Source of the DNA: Saccharopolyspora rosea
GTDB taxonomy: Bacteria; Actinomycetota; Actinomycetes; Mycobacteriales; Pseudonocardiaceae
NCBI RefSeq assembly: GCF_025643595.1
Contig: NZ_CP102826.1
Coordinates: forward strand, 4,154,001 to 4,218,000
Direction of reading: 5' to 3'
DNA length: 64,000 nucleotides
Position 1 is the first letter of the stretch. Each line of letters begins with the position of its first letter. Positions 46,561 through 54,962 of the stretch are shown here, one piece after another. The notes beneath the pieces were generated by a model, which was not told the origin of the DNA, searched no databases, and saw nothing but the letters and a program-made list of their open reading frames with translations. Both the position numbers and the translations under genes were made by a program.

Positions 46561-47476
46561 CGTGCGGGTCGAAGGTGTCGCACTTGCTCGGGGAGCCGGT
46601 CTTGAGACCCGTGGTGAACCACTTCTCGCGCTGGCTGGACGTGCCGTGGGTGTAGCGGCTCTCGTCGACCCGGCCGCCGCCGAGGTGGGACTGGATGTAG
46701 TCGTCGCCGATGTGGGCGGCCGCGTCGAGGGCGCGGCGCACGTCGTCCTGCGAGATGTCGGAGATCAGCGGTTTGCCGGACTTGGTGGGGACCGTGGTGG
46801 CGTGGTTGGCCCACACCCCGGCGTAGCAGTCGGCCTGCAGCTCCAGGCGGACCGACGCCGAGGTCGGGCCGCTGTCCCCGGCGCGGACGCGGGAGGTGGT
46901 GCCGAGGAGGTTCTGCACGTGGTGCCCGTATTCGTGGGCCAGCACGTAGGCTTCCACGAACCGGCCGCCCTGAGCGCCGAACTTCGTCTGCAACTCCTTG
47001 AAGAAGTCCAGGTCGATGTAGACGTCCGAGTCGCCGGGGCAGTAGAACGGGCCGACGTCGGAGGTGGCGCCGCCGCAGGCGGTGCGCACGCTGCCGCGGA
47101 AGAACTTCGTGGGCGCGGTGTGGTACGCGCGACCCGACTTGTGGAACACGTCGCTCCAGTAGCCCTGGATGGAGTTGATCGAGGCGACCAGGGCGCAGTC
47201 GTCGCGTCGGTTGGCGTCCGCGCCGGTGCGGCACTCGCGGGCCAGCGCCTGGTCGTCGGTCTGCTGACCGCTGGCGAGCTGGTCCAGTCCGGGCGGGGAC
47301 ACCGGCAGGTGCCCGCCACCTCCGAGGAAGTGCGAGACGACGAAGTAGAGCACCACGGCGACGACGGCGAGCCCGCCCCCGCCCGCGACGAGGGCGCCGC
47401 CGCCGAACCCTCCGCCGGAGCCGCCCACTTCCTCGACCTGCGAGGCGTCCAGATCCGCATCGTCGTTGAACCGCAC
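46547..47476 (-). CDS. membrane-anchored neutral zinc metallopeptidase (YpfJ-like)
   Basis: 309 residues: short cytoplasmic N-terminus, one membrane helix (LVAGGGGLAVVAVVLYFVVS), then the YpfJ/zinc peptidase domain with the HExxH site in VLAHEYGHHVQNLLG and third-ligand region LELQADCYAGVWA. Substrates of this family are unknown. The GTG start is supported by TATCTT six bases upstream; the frame above runs into MITE copy E. Confidence 0.88.
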   Translation of the reverse strand: MRFNDDADLDASQVEEVGGSGGGFGGGALVAGGGGLAVVAVVLYFVVSHFLGGGGHLPVSPPGLDQLASGQQTDDQALARECRTGADANRRDDCALVASINSIQGYWSDVFHKSGRAYHTAPTKFFRGSVRTACGGATSDVGPFYCPGDSDVYIDLDFFKELQTKFGAQGGRFVEAYVLAHEYGHHVQNLLGTTSRVRAGDSGPTSASVRLELQADCYAGVWANHATTVPTKSGKPLISDISQDDVRRALDAAAHIGDDYIQSHLGGGRVDESRYTHGTSSQREKWFTTGLKTGSPSKCDTFDPHVSLG

Positions 47477-47482
47477 GCGGCC

Positions 47483-47488
47483 AAGATA
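47483..47488 (-). promoter_or_regulatory. candidate -10 of leaderless YpfJ-like transcript
   Basis: TATCTT on the minus strand, six bases before the GTG start. Confidence 0.45.
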
Positions 47489-47558
47489 TCCCGGCGTCGC
47501 ACAGGCGTTCAGTGCGCCCGTCGTCACACCGGCGCACGTCACAGGCTCGGCCCTCTAG

Positions 47559-47675
47559 TGCCTGTCGTTGAACTCGTTGTGGGTGGCGGTGCGGGCTGCG
47601 AGACCACTCACCGAAAGAGAGAAGGGCGGCCAGCTCTCCTCGCCGTCGCCCTTACGACCGGTTCAAAGACAGGCA
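47559..47675 (+). repeat. MITE-like element, copy E (intact ends)
   Basis: 117 bp with terminal repeats TGCCTGTCGTTGAAC (47559-47573) and GTTCAAAGACAGGCA (47661-47675), 14 of 15 complementary. Core GCGAGACCACTCACCGAAAG is as in copy B; the central stem differs (AAGGGCG...CGCCCTT). Lies in a divergent promoter gap between the metallopeptidase and GNAT genes. Flank: TAG on the left, TAG two bases off the right end. Confidence 0.82.
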
Positions 47676-47717
47676 GTTAGGTTGCGGGGGTCCGCGACGT
47701 GCAGGAGGAGGAGACCG

Positions 47718-48047
47718 ATGACCGACCCGACCGCCGTCCACCACGACCAGGCGCGGCAGCGCTACCGGATCAGCGCCGACGGTGAAGCCGCCGGGTTCAC
47801 CGCCTACCTCGACCGCGGCGACCAGCGGGTGTTCCACCACACCGAGATCGACGACCGGTTCCGGGGCCGCGGTCTCAGCGGCGCCCTGCTCGCCGAGGCG
47901 CTGGCCGACACCCGGGCGCGGGGGCTGCGGATCGTGCCGGTGTGCCCGCGGGTGGCCGGCTTCCTGCGCGGTCACCCGGAGTTCGCCGACGTCACCGACC
48001 AGCCCACCCCGGAAGTCCTGCGGTGGCTGGAGGCCGAACTGCCCTGA
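47718..48047 (+). CDS. GNAT-fold N-acetyltransferase, YjdJ type
   Basis: 109 residues of the short Gcn5-related family (PF14542 type). Residues FTAYLDRGDQRVFHHTEID and the acetyl-CoA loop RFRGRGLSGALLAEALADTR are clear, and PVCPRVAGFLRGHPEF matches the C-terminal conserved CPFV..Y...HPE segment. Substrate unknown. ATG after GGAGGAGGAGA. Confidence 0.85.
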   Translation: MTDPTAVHHDQARQRYRISADGEAAGFTAYLDRGDQRVFHHTEIDDRFRGRGLSGALLAEALADTRARGLRIVPVCPRVAGFLRGHPEFADVTDQPTPEVLRWLEAELP

Positions 48048-48188
48048 TCGGGCGGAACGGACGGCGACTACTCGACGGGCCTGGTCACGATCACCGCGTC
48101 GCCGACGGCGAGCAGTTCGTCGACGACGTCGTGGAAGCCGTACCGCGTTGCACCACCCGCGTGCGGGACGACCAGGCCGCCGACGGCT

Positions 48189-49784
48189 TCACCGCCGGGT
48201 GAGCACGAAACCCGCGTAGTCGTTGTCGCGCGCCTGGTCGCAGAACCGGCGGTAGGTGCCGAAACCGCCGACGTAGGGCATGAAAACCCGCTTCTTGCCG
48301 GTGACGTTCGCGCCGACGTACCAGGAGTCGGCGCGCGGGTAGAGGGTGCGCTCGGCGGTTTCGGCGACGTGCTCGGTCCACCGGGCCGCCGCGTCGTGGC
48401 GGGGTTCCACCTCGGCGACGCCGTCGGCGCGGCACCGGTCGAGCAGGTCGACGACCCAGTCGACCTGCACCTCGGCGTGCAGCACCATGTTCGCCAGCAC
48501 CGAGGGGCTGCCGGGGCCGCTGACGGTGAACATGTTCGGGAAACCGGGCACGCCCAGGCCCAGGCAGGTCACCGGCCCGTCGGCCCACGCCCGGCTGAGC
48601 CGCAGACCGCCCCGGCCGCGCGGGTCGATGCGGGTCAGGGCGCCGGTCAACGCGTCGAAACCGGTGGCGTAGACGAGCACGTCGAGTTCGTGGCGGCCGT
48701 GCTCGGTCTCCACGCCCCACGGCCGGATCGCGACCACCGGGTCGCGGCGCAGGTTCACCAGGCGCACGTTCGACCGGTTGTAGGTCTCGAAGTAGCCGAC
48801 GTCGGTGCAGATCCGCTTGGTGCCGATCGGGTGGCCGACCGGGACGAGGTCCTCCGCGGTGGCCGGGTCGCGCACGATGGCGCGGATCTTCTCCTCGGCG
48901 AAGCGGCGGGCGTGGTCGTTGGCCGCCAGGTCGGTGTTCTGGTCCGGGAAGGTCTTGCCGAACAGCACCCCGCCCTGCTGCCACCGCTGCTCCAGCGCGG
49001 CCCGCCGCTCCTGCTCGTCGACCTCCAGCGCACCCTTCGGGTACGCCTCGTGCGGCGTCCCGGCCGGCGCGTAGGCGGACTTCGCGCGCCGCTGCGGGTA
49101 CTCGGCGCGGACGCGTTCCCACTCCTCGTCGGTGAACGGCCGGTTCGGCGCCGGCACGCTGTAGTTGGCCGACCGCTGGAAGACCGTCAGCGACGCCGCC
49201 CGCTCGGCCAGGACCGGGATCGACTGGATGCCGGACGAACCGGTGCCGATCACGCCGACGCGCTTGCCCGCCAGGTCCGGTTCGCGGTGCGGCCACCGCG
49301 CGGTGAACAGCACCTGCCCGGCGAAGTCGTCGGCCCCCGGGATGTCCGGGCGGTGCACGGCCGACAGGCAGCCGGTCGCGAAGATCACGAACCGGGCGCG
49401 CAGCCGCTCGCCGTCGTCGGTGGTCAGCGTCCACACCACGGCGTCCTCGTCGAAGTGCGCGGACCGCACGGTCCGGCCGAACCGAATGAGCCGGTGCAGG
49501 TCGAAGCGCTCGGCGACGTGTTCCAGGTAGGCCAGGATCTCCGGCTGCGCGGCGTAGCGCTCGCTCCACCGCCACCCGTCCTGCAGCTCCGCGCTGAACG
49601 AGTAGGAGTAGTCGATGCTCTCCACGTCGCAGCGGGCGCCCGGGTAGCGGTTCCAGTACCAGGTGCCGCCCACCCCGTCCGCGGCCTCGACGCCGACCAC
49701 GTCGAACCCGTCGGACCGGCACCGGTGCAGCGCGTACAACCCGGCGAACCCGGCCCCCACCACGACGACATCACGCACGTCCAT
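48189..49784 (-). CDS. Baeyer-Villiger-type flavin monooxygenase with altered fingerprint
   Basis: 531 residues. FAD-binding GAGFAGLYALHRC (10-22) and GGTWYWNRYPGARCD (39-53), NADPH-binding GVIGTGSSGIQSIP (177-190), active-site Arg in IGTKRICTDVGYFETYNRSN. The BVMO fingerprint FxGxxxHxxxWP reads FAGQVLFTARWP: the His is Phe160. It should insert oxygen next to a ketone to form an ester or lactone, though the His change may alter the activity. Last gene of an operon with an SDR and an esterase, which fits alcohol-ketone-ester-acid degradation. Confidence 0.87.
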   Translation of the reverse strand: MDVRDVVVVGAGFAGLYALHRCRSDGFDVVGVEAADGVGGTWYWNRYPGARCDVESIDYSYSFSAELQDGWRWSERYAAQPEILAYLEHVAERFDLHRLIRFGRTVRSAHFDEDAVVWTLTTDDGERLRARFVIFATGCLSAVHRPDIPGADDFAGQVLFTARWPHREPDLAGKRVGVIGTGSSGIQSIPVLAERAASLTVFQRSANYSVPAPNRPFTDEEWERVRAEYPQRRAKSAYAPAGTPHEAYPKGALEVDEQERRAALEQRWQQGGVLFGKTFPDQNTDLAANDHARRFAEEKIRAIVRDPATAEDLVPVGHPIGTKRICTDVGYFETYNRSNVRLVNLRRDPVVAIRPWGVETEHGRHELDVLVYATGFDALTGALTRIDPRGRGGLRLSRAWADGPVTCLGLGVPGFPNMFTVSGPGSPSVLANMVLHAEVQVDWVVDLLDRCRADGVAEVEPRHDAAARWTEHVAETAERTLYPRADSWYVGANVTGKKRVFMPYVGGFGTYRRFCDQARDNDYAGFVLTRR

Positions 49785-49842
49785 CCGATGTCCTCCCCAC
49801 AGCTACCCGTGTTCGAAGTCGCGCAGGCCGACCACGACCACC

Positions 49843-50535
49843 TCAAGCCGTCGCGCCGCCGTCGGCGACGAAATCGGCCCCCGTGCAGTACGCGCTCGCG
49901 TCGCTGGCCAGGAACGCCACCAGGCGCGCGAGTTCGCCGACCGTTCCGGCGCGCGGGATCGGCAGGTGCGACAGGTCGAGGCGGCGCGCGTCGATCATCG
50001 GCGTGTCGACCGCGCCGGGGCACACGCAGTTGACCCGGATGCCCAGCGGCGCGAACTCGCGCGCCGCCGACCGGCTCGCTCCGCGCAGGCCCCACTTCGA
50101 CGCCGCGTACGCCAGCGCGCCGCCGTGGCCGCGCAGACCGGAGATCGAGGCGATGTTGACGATCGAGCCGCCTTCGGGCATCGCCGGTGCGACGGCCCGC
50201 ATGCCCAGCACCGGTCCGACGAGGTTGACCTCCAGCGTGGCGCGCAGCGCCGCGTCGGTGAGGTCGGCGATCGGGGCGGTGCGGTAGACCCCGGCGTTGT
50301 TGACCAGCACGTCCACCCGGCCGGTCCGCTCCACGAGGCGTTGCCAGCCGGTGGCGTCGCAGACGTCGAGGCGTTCGAAGCGGCCGCCGATCTCGTCGGC
50401 GACGGCGGTGCCCGACTCGTCGGCGTCGGCGACGACGACGCGGGCGCCGAGCCGGGCGAACAGGCGGGCTTCGGCCGCGCCCTGCCCGCGGGCCGCCCCG
50501 GTGATGATCGCGGTCCTGCCGTCCAGGTCGATCAC
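49843..50535 (-). CDS. short-chain dehydrogenase/reductase
   Basis: 230 residues, classical SDR: cofactor loop TGAARGQGAAEARLF (12-26), NNAGVYR, catalytic Ser in ASISGL and YAASK (Tyr-x3-Lys), and CPGAVDTPM. VVADADES suggests NAD preference. It would oxidise an alcohol to the ketone used by the monooxygenase. GTG start overlaps the esterase stop by four bases (GTGA), so translation is coupled. 58 bases precede the monooxygenase gene. Confidence 0.92.
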   Translation of the reverse strand: MIDLDGRTAIITGAARGQGAAEARLFARLGARVVVADADESGTAVADEIGGRFERLDVCDATGWQRLVERTGRVDVLVNNAGVYRTAPIADLTDAALRATLEVNLVGPVLGMRAVAPAMPEGGSIVNIASISGLRGHGGALAYAASKWGLRGASRSAAREFAPLGIRVNCVCPGAVDTPMIDARRLDLSHLPIPRAGTVGELARLVAFLASDASAYCTGADFVADGGATA

Positions 50536-51470
50536 GCTGCGCTCCTCGTGCTGAGCAGGCGGTCCAGGTCGTGCCAGAGCAGCTGCCGCGCCGACTCGGC
50601 GGGCCCGAACCCGGGCAGGGTCAGGAATCCGTGGAACAGCCCCGGGTAGTGCCGGTGCACCACGGGCACCCCCGCCCCGGTGAGGGTCCGCGCGTAGGCC
50701 GCCGCCTCGTCGCACAGCGGGTCGCGCTGGGCGGTCACCACGACGGCGGGCGGCAGCCCGTCGTGGCGGGGCGCGCGCAGTGGCGCGACCAGGTGCGCGG
50801 GGTCGGGCAGCGCGTCCCCGCCGAGGTACTGGCGCCAGTACCAGCGCATCGCCGCCTCGGTGTTGTAGTGGCCGGTGCCGTAGGTCCGGTAGCTGCCGGT
50901 GTCGCAGCCGGGATCGACCACCGGGTAGAGCAGTACCTGCGCGGCCAGCCGTGGTCCGCGCTCGCGGCTGAGCAGGGCCGCGACGGCGGCGAGGTTGCCC
51001 CCGGCGCTGTCGCCGGCCACCGCGATGCGCGCCGGGTCGCCGCCCAGTCCGGCGGCGTGCTCGGCGGCCCAGCGCACGGCGGCGTGCGCGTCGAGCGCGG
51101 CGGCGGGCGCCGGGTGTTCCGGCGCGAGCCGGTAGTCCACCGACACCACCAGCGCGTCGGTGCCCTTGGCCAGGGCCCGGCAGAACCCGTCGTGGCTGTC
51201 CAGGTCGCAGCACACGAAACCGCCGCCGTGCAGGAACACCACGACCGGCCGCGCCGCGCGGTCGCCGTGCGGCCGGTAGAGGCGCACCCCGATCGTCCGG
51301 TCCTCGGCGGGGATGCGGCGGTCCTCGACGACGGCCACGTCGTCGAGGTTGGCCGCCGGTGCCCGGCGGGCGGCCACCGCCCTGCGGGCCTGCGGCCCGG
51401 TCATCTCGTGCACGGGCGGGAATCCGGCGTCGAGTTCCCGCAACACCTGCGTGACTTCGTCGTCCAGCAT
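50532..51470 (-). CDS. alpha/beta hydrolase, HSL-type esterase
   Basis: 312 residues of the hormone-sensitive-lipase family: oxyanion HGGGFVCCDLDSHDGF (about 80-95), nucleophile GDSAGGNLAAVAA, acid region DPLCDEAAAYARTL and catalytic His in GLFHGFLTLPG. It would hydrolyse the ester or lactone made by the monooxygenase. First gene of the three-gene unit and divergent from a sensor kinase/response regulator pair 175 bases away. Confidence 0.92.
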   Translation of the reverse strand: MLDDEVTQVLRELDAGFPPVHEMTGPQARRAVAARRAPAANLDDVAVVEDRRIPAEDRTIGVRLYRPHGDRAARPVVVFLHGGGFVCCDLDSHDGFCRALAKGTDALVVSVDYRLAPEHPAPAAALDAHAAVRWAAEHAAGLGGDPARIAVAGDSAGGNLAAVAALLSRERGPRLAAQVLLYPVVDPGCDTGSYRTYGTGHYNTEAAMRWYWRQYLGGDALPDPAHLVAPLRAPRHDGLPPAVVVTAQRDPLCDEAAAYARTLTGAGVPVVHRHYPGLFHGFLTLPGFGPAESARQLLWHDLDRLLSTRSAA

Positions 51471-51645
51471 CGGCGTCTCCCTGCGTCGAACCGGACGCTA
51501 GGTGGCTGCGGTGCCGCCACGGACGGACATCTCGATCAGCGGGACGGCGCCGGGCGGTCCGGCCGCACACCGGGACAGCGGTTGCGTGATCCGCGCTACC
51601 CGGCCGTCGCCGACCGCGGCGCGACCCTCGTACCATCCGAGCACA

Positions 51646-52806
51646 GTGGACACAGCATTCGAGGTCCGGACGCATGCCGGAACGGAACGCGCGACCGAGC
51701 ACGGCGCCCGCTTCGAGCGCCTGCTCGGCGAACACGCGCACGTGCTGAACCTGCTGGACGGCACCGCCGCGCTGCGCGGCCTGGCGAAGCGGATCCGCGA
51801 TGTCTGCGGCGCGCACATCGGCCTGGCCGGTCCGGTCGAGGGCGACCGGCTGCTGGTGCTGCGCCAGTGGAACGGCACGTGGGCGACCGGGTTGCACGAC
51901 CTGAACGTGCCCACCGGCCTGGGGCTGGGCGGTCTGGCGCTGGCCGAGCAGCGGCCGGTGTGGGTCGCCGACTACTGCCGGTCGGACCTGATCACCCACG
52001 ACTTCGACGTCCCGATCTCGGCCGACGGCATCCGGACGATGCTGGCCGTGCCGATGATGCGCGGCGGCCAGGTGCACGGCGTGGTGTACGCGGCGATGCG
52101 CGCCATCACCGACTTCAGCGGCAGGGAGCTGGACGCCGCGGTGGACCTCGCCGACGGCGGCGCGCTGGCGCTGGAGACCGCGGCCGCGGCGCGCCGGCAG
52201 CGCGAGCACGCGGCCGCGGCCGAACGCCGCCGCATCGCCGCGGAGCTGCACGACTCGGTCGGCGCGCAGCTGTTCCGGATCGGCGCGGAACTGCGGGACC
52301 TGCGCGCGCTTGCGGGCGGCACCGCGCTGGTGGAACGCCTGCTGTCGTTGGAGGAGCAGCTGGCCGAAACCGCCTCGGCGTTCCGCGAGTCGGTGCACGC
52401 GCTGGACCACGACCGGGTCGACGACGGGCTCACCGCGACGCTGTCGCGCCACTGCGCGGAATTCCAGCGCCGCACCGGCACCACCGCGCAGGCGGTGCAG
52501 GTCGGGGCGGTGCCCGAGTGCGATCCGCACCGCGAGCGAGTGCTCGTCGCGGCCGCCCGCGAAGCGCTGCTCAACGTCGAGAAGCACGCCGGCGCCGACT
52601 CGGTGCTGGTGAGCGTGATCGCGCTGGAGGACGGGATCGCGGTGTCGGTCGCCGACGACGGTGCCGGGTGGGACGGCGTCGACGACGGCGGCGGCATCGG
52701 CCTGCGGTCCACCGCCGACCGGCTCGCGCAGCTCGGCGGCACGCTCTCCGTCGTGTCCAATGAGGACGGTGGAGTCACCGTGCGGATCCGGGTTCCGCTG
52801 CCGTGA
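51646..52806 (+). CDS. GAF-domain sensor histidine kinase (NarX/DevS type)
   Basis: 386 residues, soluble. GAF domain about 25-180 (LDGTAALRGLAKRIRDVCGA, GLGLGGLALAEQRPVWVADY), a HisKA_3 segment with His202 in ERRRIAAELHDSVGAQLF, and a HATPase with EALLNVEKHAGAD and DDGGGIGLRSTADRL. GTG start chosen as TACCAT lies nine bases upstream and the earlier frame looks like promoter sequence. Its stop overlaps the response regulator start (GTGA). Faces away from the monooxygenase operon and likely controls it. Confidence 0.88.
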   Translation: MDTAFEVRTHAGTERATEHGARFERLLGEHAHVLNLLDGTAALRGLAKRIRDVCGAHIGLAGPVEGDRLLVLRQWNGTWATGLHDLNVPTGLGLGGLALAEQRPVWVADYCRSDLITHDFDVPISADGIRTMLAVPMMRGGQVHGVVYAAMRAITDFSGRELDAAVDLADGGALALETAAAARRQREHAAAAERRRIAAELHDSVGAQLFRIGAELRDLRALAGGTALVERLLSLEEQLAETASAFRESVHALDHDRVDDGLTATLSRHCAEFQRRTGTTAQAVQVGAVPECDPHRERVLVAAAREALLNVEKHAGADSVLVSVIALEDGIAVSVADDGAGWDGVDDGGGIGLRSTADRLAQLGGTLSVVSNEDGGVTVRIRVPLP

Positions 52807-53426
52807 CCGAGCACATCCGCGTGGTGGTCGTCGACGACCACCCCGTCGTGCTGGACGGGGTGCGGCTGCTGCTGCGCGAGGACCCGGCGATCCGGGTCGT
52901 CGGCGGCGCGCCGGACGCCGCGTCGGCGGTGCGCCTGGCCGCGCGCACCCGGCCGCACGTGGTGCTGCTGGACCTGCGGCTGCCGGACGCCATGGCCAGT
53001 GAACTCGTCGGCCCGCTGCGCCAGGCGGCCCCGGCGGCGCGGCTGCTGGTGTTCACCGCCTACCGCGACCACGCCGCGTTGCAGGCGACGCTGGACACCG
53101 GGGTCGACGGCTGCCTGCTCAAGGACGCCGGCTCCACCGACCTGGTCTCCGCCGTGCGGCAGGCGGCGCGCGGGGTGGCGATTTTCGACCCGCGCATCGG
53201 CGACCCGGCCCGGATGCGCTCCCGGCTGTTCGACACCGGCCTGACCCGGCGCGAGTACGACGTGCTGCGGCACGCGGCGGCCGGGCTGACCAACCCGGAG
53301 ATCGCCGAGCAGCTCGGCCTGACCCGCCACACCGTCACCGGCTACCTGCGCAACGCGATGCGCAAGCTCAACGCCCGCAACCGCATCGAGCTGATCAGCA
53401 AGGCCGCCAAGTCGGGCCTGCTGTAG
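52803..53426 (+). CDS. NarL-family response regulator
   Basis: 207 residues: receiver with DD at 11-12, phospho-acceptor Asp57 in VVLLDLRLPD, and Lys in LLKDAGSTDLV; LuxR/GerE helix-turn-helix at about 145-200 (LTRREYDVLRHAAAGLTNPE, LGLTRHTVTGYLRNAMRKL). Partner of the overlapping GAF kinase. Confidence 0.93.
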   Translation: MTEHIRVVVVDDHPVVLDGVRLLLREDPAIRVVGGAPDAASAVRLAARTRPHVVLLDLRLPDAMASELVGPLRQAAPAARLLVFTAYRDHAALQATLDTGVDGCLLKDAGSTDLVSAVRQAARGVAIFDPRIGDPARMRSRLFDTGLTRREYDVLRHAAAGLTNPEIAEQLGLTRHTVTGYLRNAMRKLNARNRIELISKAAKSGLL

Positions 53427-53583
53427 CGCCGCCGCCCCCTCAGGTGTGGGGGCGCGATGTGCGAACTACGTCTCCCCGCACGCCGCGATCATCCGAAGCC
53501 GCAACAGTTTTCGCTGGTCATCGCGACGCGTTCGGTCCGACCCGACCCGGCTGCGGCCGGGTCGGCGGCCACAGTGATCAGCC

Positions 53584-53670
53584 ATGGACAAGACGCCGAA
53601 CCTGCTCATCATCCTCGTCATCGGAGCGATCGCCGTGGCGATGCTCATCGCCGCCGTCGCGCTCGGCTGA
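53584..53670 (+). CDS. 28-residue single-helix membrane peptide (candidate)
   Basis: A short frame encoding MDKTPNLLIILVIGAIAVAM then LIAAVALG: a charged five-residue head followed by an unbroken 22-residue hydrophobic helix. It resembles tiny membrane peptides that tune larger complexes. No strong ribosome site precedes it (ATCAGCC), so confidence rests on composition. It is followed immediately by a hairpin and sits alone in the gap between the response regulator and a DUF574 gene. Confidence 0.5.
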   Translation: MDKTPNLLIILVIGAIAVAMLIAAVALG

Positions 53671-53674
53671 CCGG

Positions 53675-53714
53675 CCCGGTGGTCGATCCTCAGCGTCGCG
53701 GATCGGCCACCGGG
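53675..53714. terminator. imperfect hairpin between convergent genes
   Basis: CCCGGTGGTCGATCC pairs with GGATCGGCCACCGGG with one mismatch/bulge. Placed between the small membrane peptide and the convergent DUF574 gene, where a two-way terminator is expected. Confidence 0.5.
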
Positions 53715-53749
53715 CGATCACCGGGTGCCGCGAAGTTCGCGGACCGGCG

Positions 53750-54553
53750 CTACGGCTTGCGGCCGACGACGCCGACGTAGGCCCGCTGGGACAGGCCCAG
53801 CGGGGTGGCGCGCGGGCCGGTGGGCCACCAGTCGGCGACCGGGACCAGACCGGGCTCCAGCACCTCCAGACCGTCGACGAACCGCAGGATCTGCTCGCCG
53901 GTGCGGAACCAGCCGCTGCCCAGGGAGCTGCTGGTGCACACCTGCTCCACCCGCGCGGCGACCTCGGCGAGTTCGCTGCCGTCGCGCGGGTTGAACAAGT
54001 GCGCCAGCGCGACGTACGACCCGGCGGGCAGCGCGTCGAGGTAGCGGCGCATGATCGCGGCGGGATCCTGCTCGTCGGAGACGTGGTGCAGCGTGCCGAT
54101 CTGGTAGAGCGCGAGCGGCCGGGAGAAGTCGATCTTGGCGCGCACCACGGGGTCCGCGAGCACCTCGGCCGGCCGGGTCAGGTCGGCGGCGACGAAGTGG
54201 CTGCGCTCGTCGGCGTCCAGCAGCGCGCGCCCGTGCGCGAGCACGAGCGGGTCGTTGTCCACGTAGACGACCACGGCGTCCGGGTTGACGCGCTGGGCGA
54301 TCTCGTGGGTGTTCTCCGCGGTCGGCAGCCCGGAGCCGCAGTCGAGGAACTGGTCGATGCCCACGACCCCGGCCAGGTACCGGGTGACCCGGAGCAGGAA
54401 GCTGCGGCCGTCCCGGGCGGCGGCCATCGCCTCCGGCGCGCATTCGACGATCCGGTCCCGGATCTCCCGATCGACCTCGTAGTTGTCCTTGCCGCCGAGC
54501 ATCGCGTCGTAGACCCGCGCGATGCTGGCGACCGAGGTGTCGATCTCCACCAT
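53750..54553 (-). CDS. SAM-dependent methyltransferase, DUF574 family (second copy)
   Basis: 267 residues: SIARVYDAMLGGKDNYEVDR, FLDCGSGLPTAENTHEIAQR (SAM site), VYVDNDPLVLAHGRALL and IGTLHHVSDEQDPAAIMRRY. This is the more typical DUF574 form (YDxxLGGKDNxxxDR). ATG 54553 has GGAGG four bases upstream; a GTG eight codons earlier is possible. Substrate unknown. Distinct from the member at 21869, so not a recent duplicate. Confidence 0.87.
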   Translation of the reverse strand: MVEIDTSVASIARVYDAMLGGKDNYEVDREIRDRIVECAPEAMAAARDGRSFLLRVTRYLAGVVGIDQFLDCGSGLPTAENTHEIAQRVNPDAVVVYVDNDPLVLAHGRALLDADERSHFVAADLTRPAEVLADPVVRAKIDFSRPLALYQIGTLHHVSDEQDPAAIMRRYLDALPAGSYVALAHLFNPRDGSELAEVAARVEQVCTSSSLGSGWFRTGEQILRFVDGLEVLEPGLVPVADWWPTGPRATPLGLSQRAYVGVVGRKP

Positions 54554-54962
54554 TCGGCCTCCCCCACTCCTCGCCACCCAAGATCACAGACCACTGTAGG
54601 GGGCGGCCGGGCGCCGACCAAGATCGTCCTGATTTTCATTTTCACTCTTCCGAGTGACAAGAGAAGCCATCTAAAGCACTCTGCGTAGCCGCATCCGCTG
54701 ACCCATGCGACCAGGCAAAACAACACTGTGTTCGAATCTTGTCCTGGTCAGCATGAGGATGCTCACGCCCCGTGACGCTTGGCTGCACCAATTTCGACTA
54801 CGTAGCGTGTTTCCCCGTCGGACCCCCGCACCCCCGTCGGGATCCGGCACGTGAACCCCCGAAGTCCGCTGCGCCGAACCCTGCCCGCGGACCCTCGGCG
54901 ACCCCGAAACGCCCCCGGGCAGGGACCGTCCCCCGACGGCAGGCGCGGCAGGAGATCACCCG
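54554..54962. other. 409-base divergent gap, AT-rich centre, before the Rpf-like gene
   Basis: The stretch 54600-54790 is clearly lower in GC than the rest and should hold promoters for both neighbours. It contains a nested dyad: GACCAGG (54709-54715) with CCTGGTC (54743-54749), enclosing the palindrome AACACTGTGTT (54722-54732). Leader sequence of the Rpf-like gene after 54790 is C-rich and could be a long 5' UTR; I could not fit it to the c-di-AMP (ydaO) riboswitch. Confidence 0.45.

Noticed and set aside
21869..54553. The two DUF574 methyltransferases as a recent duplication
   Set aside because: They share only family motifs; the N-terminal signatures and C-terminal halves differ widely, so they are separate members of a large family.
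54750..54962. c-di-AMP (ydaO) riboswitch upstream of the Rpf-like gene
   Set aside because: Such riboswitches are common before rpf genes in actinomycetes, so I looked for it, but the conserved ydaO core words are not present in this leader.
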